A stretch of 5,062 bases of DNA. Source: an uncultured Bacillota bacterium. GTDB taxonomy: Bacteria > Bacillota > Clostridia > Peptostreptococcales > Anaerovoracaceae. The position numbers and the translations under genes are program-made. The stretch spans positions 1 to 5,062 of the forward strand of contig CAMKAM010000102.1 of NCBI GenBank assembly GCA_946410475.1. The letters run 5' to 3'. The notes beneath the pieces are model-generated. The model did no database searches. It worked only from the letters and a program-made list of their open reading frames with translations, and was not told the DNA's origin. Positions 1 through 5,062 of this stretch are shown piece by piece (position 1 is the stretch's first letter; each line of letters starts with the position of its first letter).

Positions 1-259
1 AGAGCAGATGAAGATGTTCCTGACGCGTATGGGATTCGGATCGCGCATGGTCGTTACAGGTGATATTACGCAGATAGACCTTCCGCGCGGGAAGAAGTCG
101 GGGCTCGTCGAAGCCCTGAAGGTCCTGGAGAACGTGAAGGACATAGCCATATGCCGTCTGACGGACGTCGACGTCGTCCGCCACAGGATGGTGAAGAAGA
201 TAATCAACGCTTACGACAGATATTTCAAGACGCACCCGGAGGACGATGAATGGAGCTGA
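1..259 (+). CDS. phoH: PhoH family ATPase, C-terminal fragment (5' end outside window)
   Basis: This is the C-terminal end of a PhoH-like (PhoH/YlaK type) P-loop ATPase, a cytoplasmic family linked to RNA metabolism and phosphate-starvation responses; its exact substrate is not settled. The reading frame is open from base 2. It begins with EQMKMFLTRMGFG, which in the family lies just after the Walker B DEAQN motif, so the Walker A and B motifs are off the left edge. The visible part has the conserved VVTGDITQIDLPRGKKSGL block, then the family's DVVRHRMVKKIINAYDRY helix. It ends in a short acidic tail, EDDEWS. The last 10 nt overlap the start of ybeY, and phoH-ybeY adjacency is a very common bacterial arrangement. 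In Bacillus a pgpH/yqfF-type gene lies between these two; here there is none. Family assignment is secure, but only about 85 residues can be read. Confidence 0.93.
   Translation, partial: EQMKMFLTRMGFGSRMVVTGDITQIDLPRGKKSGLVEALKVLENVKDIAICRLTDVDVVRHRMVKKIINAYDRYFKTHPEDDEWS
238..243 (+). promoter_or_regulatory. Ribosome binding site of ybeY inside the phoH 3' end
   Basis: GGAGGA lies 6 nt upstream of the ATG at 250, within the last codons of phoH. It supports that start over the in-frame Met at codon 10 (position 277). With the 10-nt overlap it suggests translational coupling of the two genes. Confidence 0.7.
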
Positions 260-705
260 TATTATCGGGAGACGTCATGCCTGAGGAGGACATGACGGAG
301 CTGATGGAAGAGGCCGCCGCGCTGATACTCGAAGACGAGGGAGTCAGGGCGGACGAGGCCGAGATAAGCGTGACGTTCGTTACGGACGAAGAGATCAGGG
401 AACTGAATGCGCAGTTCAGAGGGATAGACAGGGCGACTGACGTCCTTTCGTTCCCGCAGTTCGAAGACGTACAGGATATCCCGGATGAAGGCCCTGCCGT
501 GCTCGGAGACGTTGTGATCTCTCTGGAGAGGGCGAGGGCGCAGGCAGAGGAGTTCGGACACTCCGAAAAACGAGAGACTATCTATCTTTTCGTGCACAGT
601 ATCCTCCATCTCCTCGGATATGACCACATGGAAGAGGACGAAAAGAAAGAGATGCGCGCGGCGGAAGAAAAGACGATGGAAAAACTCGGACTTGCGAGAT
701 CGTGA
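250..705 (+). CDS. ybeY: Endoribonuclease YbeY (rRNA maturation factor)
   Basis: This is a 151-residue zinc-dependent single-strand endoribonuclease of the YbeY/UPF0054 family, which acts in 16S rRNA 3' end maturation and ribosome quality control. The metal-binding signature HSILHLLGYDH is at residues 116-126, with His116, His120 and His126 as the three ligands. Upstream is the family block from Asn53 to Pro69 (NAQFRGIDRATDVLSFP), followed by LGDVVIS at 85-91. Length is typical of the family. The ATG at 250 is backed by a GGAGGA Shine-Dalgarno and overlaps phoH by 10 nt. cdd follows 15 nt after the stop. In Bacillus dgkA (undecaprenol/diacylglycerol kinase) sits between ybeY and cdd; here it is absent. 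Era is encoded two genes downstream, consistent with the known functional link between YbeY and Era in small-subunit assembly. No key residue is missing. Confidence 0.96.
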   Translation: MELILSGDVMPEEDMTELMEEAAALILEDEGVRADEAEISVTFVTDEEIRELNAQFRGIDRATDVLSFPQFEDVQDIPDEGPAVLGDVVISLERARAQAEEFGHSEKRETIYLFVHSILHLLGYDHMEEDEKKEMRAAEEKTMEKLGLARS

Positions 706-720
706 AAGCAGGAAAAAGCG

Positions 721-1119
721 ATGACGGACAAGATGACAGACAGAGAACTATATCTCAAAGCAAAGGAAGCTCTGGAGGCTGCTTACGCACCGTACTCGGG
801 CTTCAGCGTAGGCGCCGCGGCAGAGGCGCAGAGCGGAACGGTGTACACCGGAGTCAACATTGAGAACGCGAGCTACCCTGCGGGCATATGCGCCGAGAGG
901 ACAGCCATGGCCAAAGCCGTGAGCGAAGGCGAAAGGCTGTTCACAAGGATAGCGATAGCTTCTTCTGGCGGCGAAGCATGGCCGTGCGGGATATGCAGGC
1001 AGTTCATGAACGAGTTCTGCGAGGACCCTGAGAAGCTGACCGTCATAACAGGGGCGGACGAGGATCATCTCGAGAGCATGAGCCTGGCGGAGCTGCTGCC
1101 GAAGGGGTTTCGTCTGTAA
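721..1119 (+). CDS. cdd: Cytidine deaminase (tetrameric, Cys-type)
   Basis: This 132-residue enzyme deaminates cytidine and deoxycytidine to uridine and deoxyuridine in cytosolic pyrimidine salvage. The substrate-binding NIENASYPAG segment (46-55) leads into CAER (57-60), where Cys57 is the first zinc ligand and Glu59 the catalytic proton shuttle. PCGICRQ at 88-94 supplies the other two ligands, Cys89 and Cys92. The Cys-Cys-Cys set (no HAE motif) and the short chain mark the homotetrameric class seen in Bacillus, not the longer dimeric E. coli class. The C-terminus LAELLPKGF is also typical. The start at 721 has AGGAA at 710-714 at good spacing; Met5 (733) is a less likely alternative. The gene sits 15 nt after ybeY and 35 nt before era, matching the conserved cdd-era order of Bacillota. 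Confidence 0.96.
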   Translation: MTDKMTDRELYLKAKEALEAAYAPYSGFSVGAAAEAQSGTVYTGVNIENASYPAGICAERTAMAKAVSEGERLFTRIAIASSGGEAWPCGICRQFMNEFCEDPEKLTVITGADEDHLESMSLAELLPKGFRL

Positions 1120-1154
1120 TAAGCGAACAAAGAACAATAAAACTGGAGAAAGAA

Positions 1155-2051
1155 ATGACAGAAGGATTCAAAAGCGGTTTTGTCGGGATAATAGGAAGAC
1201 CGAACGTTGGCAAATCGACCCTCCTTAACGCTATCGTCGGGGAGAAGGTCGCGATCACGACTCCGAAGCCGCAGACGACGAGAAACAGCATAAGAGGCAT
1301 ATACAATGAGGACGGCCTGCAGCTCGTCTTCATAGATACGCCGGGAATACACAAGCCGAGGACGAAGCTCGGTGAATTCATGACAGGCAGCGCCCTTTCA
1401 ACGTTCGAAGAGGTCGATGTCATTTTGTTTTTGACTGACGACGTCATCGACAAGGGGCCGGGAGACAGGTATATCCTCGATCTGCTGAAGAAGACTGAGA
1501 CGCCGAAGCTGCTTCTCATCAACAAGACAGACCTTCTCGGACCGGAGACTTACAAAGAGATCTACGATGCTTACGAGAGCATGGGACTCTTCGACGAGAT
1601 CATCGGCATCTCTGCGAAAAAGAAGACGAACACAGACCTCGTGATAGAAAAGGTCAAGGGATATATCGAAGAAGGCCCGATGTACTTCCCGGAGGATATG
1701 ATCACGGACGATCCGGAGAGGTTCCTCGTAAGCGAGATAATCAGGGAAAAGCTCCTTCTTTATCTCAAGGAGGAGGTGCCGCACGGAGTCGCGGTCGAAA
1801 TAGAGTATTTCAATGAATCGGAAAGACTGACGGAGATAGGCGCCATAATCTACTGCGAGAAGAAGTCCCACAAGGGGATCATCATAGGAAAAGACGGTCA
1901 TACGCTGAAGGGCGTCGGCATACAGGCGAGGAAGGAGATCGAGTCCCTCCTCGGGACACGGGTCATCCTGAAGACCTGGGTCAAGGTAAAGGCCGGCTGG
2001 CGTGATTCCGATATAGCTCTTTCGAACTTCGGATACAGGGAGCAGAAATGA
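1155..2051 (+). CDS. era: GTPase Era
   Basis: This is a complete 298-residue Era, the essential GTPase that binds the 3' end of 16S rRNA through a KH domain and acts in 30S subunit assembly. The GTPase elements are all present: G1 GRPNVGKST (14-22), the switch I region TTPKPQTTRNSIRGI (35-49), G3 DTPGIH (61-66), G4 NKTD (123-126) and G5 SAK (153-155). The C-terminal type-II KH domain spans roughly 200-290. Its RNA-binding loop is GIIIGKDG (241-248), and the family ending KVKAGWRDSD lies near the C-terminus. Length is normal for the family. The ATG is preceded by GGAG at 1145-1148, 6 nt away. The stop overlaps the recO start as ATGA. Ile codons ATA and ATC occur in similar numbers, unlike the gene at 2879. 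Confidence 0.97.
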   Translation: MTEGFKSGFVGIIGRPNVGKSTLLNAIVGEKVAITTPKPQTTRNSIRGIYNEDGLQLVFIDTPGIHKPRTKLGEFMTGSALSTFEEVDVILFLTDDVIDKGPGDRYILDLLKKTETPKLLLINKTDLLGPETYKEIYDAYESMGLFDEIIGISAKKKTNTDLVIEKVKGYIEEGPMYFPEDMITDDPERFLVSEIIREKLLLYLKEEVPHGVAVEIEYFNESERLTEIGAIIYCEKKSHKGIIIGKDGHTLKGVGIQARKEIESLLGTRVILKTWVKVKAGWRDSDIALSNFGYREQK

Positions 2052-2860
2052 TCACCGAGAGCGAAGGCATAGTCCTGAGGCAGACGAAGATAAGCGGCGG
2101 CAGGAGGATGGTGTCGATCTTTACCAAAAGATACGGCAAGATAAGCGCCGGGACGAATATCACAGAGAGGAGCAGGGGCAAGCAGGCTCTGGCCCTCAGG
2201 CCCTTCACCCACGGCACTTACGAATTCTTCAAGCGCGGCGATTATTTCAATATCAACGGCGGAGACGCGATCCACAGTTACTACAGGATAGGAGAGGACG
2301 TAGAAAAGTACATGAATGCCTCTTTCGCTCTGGAGCTGGTGGATAAAGTCACGGTGGAAGGGCAGCCCGCGCCCGGGGTCTTCAACCTGACTCTCGATCT
2401 GATGAAAGAGCTCGAGAGGAGGAAAGAAAGGCACAGGACGCTGATAGCGGCCTTCACTGTGAAGCTGATGAAGCAGCTAGGCGTTTTTCCCGTACTCGGC
2501 AGCTGCGCCGTATGCGGAGCTGCGCCAACGGAGCAGGAGAGTGAGGCCGCAGGACAGGGCGGCGGCATAGTCTTCAGCATACCTGCCGGAGGCGTCGTAT
2601 GCCGTGAGCATGCCTCTTCTGAAGCGGCCGCTGACGTTAGTTTCCGGGCCGGTGCGGCGGGCAACGATTCGTTGATATATAACGTCGATTTTGGTATAAT
2701 CGATATATTGGAATACTTTGACTCCCACCCGCTGGAAAGTCTGAGAAAAATAGCTCTCGACGAAGCCAAAGCGGAGATGATAAGAAAGATGATGACCGCT
2801 TACGCAAGGTATCATCTGGATATAGGGGAAATGAAAAGTGAATCATTTATGACGGTTTGA
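2048..2860 (+). CDS. recO: DNA repair protein RecO
   Basis: This is a 270-residue RecO, the mediator that works with RecR (and RecF) to load RecA on SSB-coated single-stranded DNA and to anneal strands. The N-terminal OB fold (about 1-80) starts with the family-typical ITESEGIVLRQTKISGGRRMVSIFTKRYGKI region. An all-helical domain follows, including YMNASFALELVDKV (89-102) and FNLTLDLMKEL (112-122). The zinc-finger region starts with C153-A-V-C156-G, but its second half reads GGVVCREH, so Cys185 pairs with His188 where the usual sequence is CxxC. Residues 157-180 and 189-207 are low-complexity Ala/Gly/Glu-rich. The start is the ATGA overlap with era, implying coupled translation. The 3' end (codons 209-218) doubles as a promoter for the next gene. 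Identity is secure from sequence and from its position after era. Confidence 0.93.
   Translation: MITESEGIVLRQTKISGGRRMVSIFTKRYGKISAGTNITERSRGKQALALRPFTHGTYEFFKRGDYFNINGGDAIHSYYRIGEDVEKYMNASFALELVDKVTVEGQPAPGVFNLTLDLMKELERRKERHRTLIAAFTVKLMKQLGVFPVLGSCAVCGAAPTEQESEAAGQGGGIVFSIPAGGVVCREHASSEAAADVSFRAGAAGNDSLIYNVDFGIIDILEYFDSHPLESLRKIALDEAKAEMIRKMMTAYARYHLDIGEMKSESFMTV
2672..2700 (+). promoter_or_regulatory. Sigma-A type promoter with extended -10, inside recO
   Basis: A -35 element TTGATA (2672-2677, 5 of 6 matches to TTGACA) is followed by a 17-bp spacer and a perfect -10 TATAAT (2695-2700). TGG directly before the -10 gives the extended TGn motif. Transcription should start near 2707, giving a leader of about 170 nt before the ATG at 2879. 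The element lies in a markedly AT-rich patch (about 2671-2715) of an otherwise GC-balanced gene. Match and spacing are seen directly; activity is inferred. Its likely targets are the DUF4342-like gene and, by read-through, glyS. Confidence 0.72.
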
Positions 2861-2862
2861 TC

Positions 2863-2871
2863 AAAGGAGGT
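2863..2871 (+). promoter_or_regulatory. Strong Shine-Dalgarno of the UBA/DUF4342-like gene
   Basis: AAAGGAGGT is a near-perfect complement to the 16S rRNA 3' end and lies 7 nt before the ATG at 2879. It is the best ribosome binding site in the window. A nearer ATG at 2874 is out of frame and reaches a stop after nine codons, so 2879 is the start. Confidence 0.88.
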
Positions 2872-2878
2872 AAATGAA

Positions 2879-3625
2879 ATGGAAGTCACTTTGGAAAAAA
2901 TAGAATTGGTAAAAGACAGAACAGGCGTCAGCTACAAAGAAGCCAAAGAAGCTCTCGAGGCTGCTGACGGCAGCGTAGTGGACGCTATCATCAACATCGA
3001 AGAATCTCTCGACAACGAAACTAAAAAGTCGGTAGGCGAGCGCGGCTCGGATATCCTTGACTCCGTCAAGGGTCTCGTCAAGAAGGGCAACGTATCCAGG
3101 ATCATCGTCAGAAAGAAGGACGGAGAAAAGATCCTCAACCTTCCGGTCAACGCGGGCATCATCGCAACGATCCTCGCACCGGGCGGCATCCTCGTCAGCC
3201 TTATCGCTGCTTACGGTTTCAAGTGCAACGTTGAAGTCGTCAAGACAGACGGAACGATCATCGACGTATCCGACAGAGCTAACGACGCTATCGACAAGGC
3301 TAAGGAAAAGGGCAGCGAGCTCAAGGACGCAGCTCTGCAGAAGGGTCAGGACGTAAAGGAAAAGGTCCAGTCCTCCGAGGCTTATGACAAGGTAGTCGAC
3401 AAGGCGGGAGATGCTTTCGAGAAGACTCAGGAAGCTGTCGAGACAGTAAAGAGCAAGATCAAGAAGGAAGCTGACGAGTTCGAAGACCTCACAGAGGAAT
3501 TCGAAGACGTAGTCGACGAGGCTGAAGAGACTGCAGGCGACGTCGCAGAAGCTGCTGAGGAAACAGCTACAGACGCTGCTGAGACAGTTGAAGAAGCAGC
3601 TCAGGACGCTACAGAGCAGTTCTAA
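2879..3625 (+). CDS. UBA-like / DUF4342-like protein with acidic hendecad-repeat tail
   Basis: This is a 248-residue protein of unknown function, in three parts. Residues 4-43 resemble the UBA/TS-N three-helix bundle at the N-terminus of elongation factor Ts (VKDRTGVSYKEAKEALEAAD, then VVDAIINIEE). Residues about 55-123 look like DUF4342: an amphipathic helix, GNVSRIIVRKKDGEKILNLPV, then a hydrophobic stretch (about 86-113) rich in Ile, Leu, Ala and Gly that could contact a membrane. Residues about 133-248 are a low-complexity helical tail with 11-residue periodicity. Charges are mixed up to Lys196; after that there are 23 Asp/Glu and no Lys/Arg in 52 residues. There is no signal peptide and only one cysteine (Cys116). 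The gene has its own candidate promoter within recO and a very strong RBS. Codons are biased (Ile: 16 ATC, 1 ATA), which suggests high expression. No terminator separates it from glyS. A ribosome-, membrane- or stress-related role is possible, but the sequence does not decide. The ORF is certain; the domain names rest on recalled family patterns. Confidence 0.85.
   Translation: MEVTLEKIELVKDRTGVSYKEAKEALEAADGSVVDAIINIEESLDNETKKSVGERGSDILDSVKGLVKKGNVSRIIVRKKDGEKILNLPVNAGIIATILAPGGILVSLIAAYGFKCNVEVVKTDGTIIDVSDRANDAIDKAKEKGSELKDAALQKGQDVKEKVQSSEAYDKVVDKAGDAFEKTQEAVETVKSKIKKEADEFEDLTEEFEDVVDEAEETAGDVAEAAEETATDAAETVEEAAQDATEQF
3293..3622 (+). repeat. Ten in-frame 11-residue (33-bp) degenerate repeats in the tail
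   Basis: Codons 139-248 divide into exactly ten 11-residue units that end at the last residue. Units 1-5 all end in Lys (149, 160, 171, 182, 193). Units 7-10 share Glu at position 2, Phe or Ala at 4, Asp at 6, Asp or Glu at 9 and a hydrophobic residue at 11; examples are EETAGDVAEAA, EETATDAAETV and EEAAQDATEQF. Unit 6 is transitional. Hendecad spacing is typical of LEA-like amphipathic helices and right-handed coiled coils. At DNA level the last three 33-bp units (3524-3556, 3557-3589, 3590-3622) are visibly related but not identical. Confidence 0.65.
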
Positions 3626-3676
3626 ATAGAAAATTAGTGGAAAGAAAGTAAACAGCAAAAGGAACAAACAGAGATC

Positions 3677-5062
3677 ATGAGTGAAGAAGCAAAGAATGTC
3701 ACGATGGACAAGATCGTAGCGCTTGCGAAGAGCCGCGGCTTCATATATCCGGGCTCCGAGATCTACGGCGGTCTGTCCAACACATGGGATTACGGCCCGG
3801 TCGGCGTCGAATTCAAGAACAATATCAAAAAAGCGTGGTGGCGCAAGTTCGTACAGGAATCAAAATACAATGTCGGTCTTGACGCGGCGATATTGATGAA
3901 CCCGAGAACATGGGAAGCGTCAGGTCACGTAGGCGGATTCTCCGATCCGCTGATCGACTGCAAATCGTGTAAGGCACGTTTCCGCGCCGACAAACTTATC
4001 GAGGAAGACCTCGAGGCTAAAGGACAGAAAGACGTCATCGTAGACGGTTGGTCCGATGAAGAGATGGAAAATTATATTGCTGAGCATCAGGTGAAATGCC
4101 CTGAGTGCGGAGCGAGCGATTTCACCGGACTGAGACAGTTCAACCTCATGTTCAAGACGTTCCAGGGCGTTACTGAGGATGCTAAATCAGAGATCTATCT
4201 CAGACCTGAGACGGCGCAGGGTATTTTCGTCAACTTCATGAATGTCCAGAGGACATCGAGAAAGAAGCTCCCGTTCGGTATAGCTCAGATAGGTAAATCA
4301 TTCAGAAACGAGATCACACCCGGAAACTTCACGTTCAGAACGAGAGAGTTCGAGCAGATGGAGCTTGAATTCTTCTGCAAGCCGGGAACTGATATCGAAT
4401 GGTTCAACTACTGGAAAGACTACTGCAGGGACTTCCTCAGATCACTTGGCATGAAAGACGAGAATTTCCGTCTGCGTGATCACGAACCCGAAGAACTCTC
4501 GCACTACAGCAACGCGACTACGGATATAGAGTATCTGTTCCCGTTCGGCTGGGGCGAGCTCTGGGGCATCGCTGACAGGACCGACTTCGACCTGAAGCAG
4601 CACAGAGAATTCTCCGGGGAGAAGATGACATATCAGGAAGGCGAAGGCAAAGATATGGAAGAGTACATCCCGTACTGCATCGAGCCGTCGCTCGGAGCTG
4701 ACCGTGTCGCTCTCGCGTTCCTCATCGAGGCTTATGAGGAAGAGACTCTCGTGAACGACAAGGGCAAGGAAGACACCAGGGTCGTCATGAGATTCCACCC
4801 GGCTCTCGCGCCTTATAAGGCTGCGGTACTGCCGTTGGCGAAGAAGCTTTCCGATCAGGCCGAAGCTGTTTACGAAAAGCTTTCAAAATATTTTAATGTC
4901 GATTTCGACGTGACGGGATCCATCGGTAAGAGGTATCGCCGTCAGGACGAGATAGGAACTCCTTTCTGCATCTGTGTTGACTTTGATACAGCTGAAGACG
5001 GACAGGTCACCATTAGGGACAGGGATACCATGGAGCAGGTAAGGCTGCCTATAGACGAAGTA
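3677..5062 (+). CDS. glyS: Glycine--tRNA ligase, dimeric class II type (3' end outside window)
   Basis: This is the single-chain alpha2 glycyl-tRNA synthetase, unrelated in architecture to the alpha2beta2 GlyQ/GlyS enzyme; it charges tRNA-Gly in the cytosol. The frame is open for 462 codons to the window end without a stop. Relatives are about 460-470 residues, so only a few codons are probably missing. Visible landmarks are SRGFIYPGSEIYGG (19-32), TWDYGP (36-41), and paired CxxC motifs at 95-98 and 141-144 that may bind zinc. RQFNLMFKT (153-161) and RPETAQGIF (176-184) follow. Motif 2 runs from FRNE to the FEQMELEFF block (209-233), and motif 3 is EPSLGADR (336-343). The anticodon-binding domain starts near 368. 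The ATG at 3677 is chosen because relatives carry a few residues before MDKIVALAKSRGF; AAAAGGAA at 3657-3664 is a rather distant RBS. Met10 (3704) is the alternative. The 51-nt gap before it shows no hairpin terminator, promoter or T-box. Confidence 0.96.
   Translation, partial: MSEEAKNVTMDKIVALAKSRGFIYPGSEIYGGLSNTWDYGPVGVEFKNNIKKAWWRKFVQESKYNVGLDAAILMNPRTWEASGHVGGFSDPLIDCKSCKARFRADKLIEEDLEAKGQKDVIVDGWSDEEMENYIAEHQVKCPECGASDFTGLRQFNLMFKTFQGVTEDAKSEIYLRPETAQGIFVNFMNVQRTSRKKLPFGIAQIGKSFRNEITPGNFTFRTREFEQMELEFFCKPGTDIEWFNYWKDYCRDFLRSLGMKDENFRLRDHEPEELSHYSNATTDIEYLFPFGWGELWGIADRTDFDLKQHREFSGEKMTYQEGEGKDMEEYIPYCIEPSLGADRVALAFLIEAYEEETLVNDKGKEDTRVVMRFHPALAPYKAAVLPLAKKLSDQAEAVYEKLSKYFNVDFDVTGSIGKRYRRQDEIGTPFCICVDFDTAEDGQVTIRDRDTMEQVRLPIDEV

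Noticed and set aside
1043..1525. A minus-strand open frame across the cdd-era junction, and similar antisense frames within era and recO
   Set aside because: They lie opposite genes with full sets of conserved motifs and show no family features or credible start signals. They are shadows of coding bias on the other strand.
2624..2631. An 8-bp GCGGCCGC palindrome in recO
   Set aside because: It arises from Ala codons in a low-complexity stretch. There is no second copy, hairpin extension or U-run to suggest a site or terminator.
2874..2876. An ATG 5 nt before the DUF4342-like start, at tight spacing to the AAAGGAGGT
   Set aside because: This phase hits a TAG after nine codons and makes no recognisable peptide. 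The ATG at 2879 has ideal RBS spacing and opens the conserved UBA-like domain.
3057..3356. A 99-codon plus-strand frame inside the DUF4342-like gene in another phase
   Set aside because: Its product is a Ser/Arg/Thr-rich low-complexity sequence caused by reading the repetitive gene out of frame, and it has no RBS.
2861..3667. A 268-codon open frame on the minus strand opposite the DUF4342-like gene
   Set aside because: Its protein is a low-complexity Leu/Phe/Ser/Cys run, as expected from reading the complement of a Glu/Ala/Lys-rich repeat gene. It has no recognisable domain, and the plus-strand gene has a clear RBS and domains.
4442..4798. A 118-codon minus-strand frame within glyS
   Set aside because: It lies wholly opposite the conserved GlyRS catalytic region and shows no domain or start signal of its own.

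Overview
The window is a compact, entirely plus-strand piece of a bacterial housekeeping gene cluster. The order is phoH (3' end) - ybeY - cdd - era - recO - a UBA-like/DUF4342 protein - glyS (nearly complete). The era-recO-glycyl-tRNA synthetase neighbourhood, the dimeric single-chain GlyRS, the Cys-type cytidine deaminase and the strong AAAGGAGG-type ribosome binding sites point to Bacillota, most likely class Clostridia. Base composition looks close to half G+C, with frequent ATA (Ile) and AGG/AGA (Arg) codons. Placement below class is a guess; a moderate-GC Eubacteriales lineage would fit.

Positions 1-2860 hold five tightly packed genes. phoH and ybeY overlap by 10 nt, ybeY-cdd and cdd-era are separated by 15 and 35 nt, and era-recO overlap by 4 nt (ATGA). 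No terminator is visible, so they look like one transcription unit. The functions cluster around RNA and ribosome maturation (PhoH-family ATPase, YbeY, Era), pyrimidine salvage (Cdd) and recombination repair (RecO).

Positions 2672-2700, inside the 3' end of recO, carry a near-perfect extended -10 sigma-A promoter (TTGATA, 17 bp, TGG-TATAAT). It is placed to drive the next gene (2879-3625) from a leader of about 170 nt. That gene has a textbook Shine-Dalgarno sequence and codon use typical of strong expression. It encodes an unusual three-part protein: an EF-Ts-like UBA helical bundle, a DUF4342-like hydrophobic core, and a long 11-residue-periodic tail. The last 52 residues of the tail contain 23 acidic and no basic residues. 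This is the least understood and most interesting object in the window.

Positions 3677-5062 hold glyS, open at the right edge and probably lacking only its last few codons. It has no T-box leader or terminator in front of it and is probably co-transcribed with the DUF4342-like gene. No RNA genes, mobile elements or CRISPR arrays are visible, and no intergenic gap exceeds about 50 nt.
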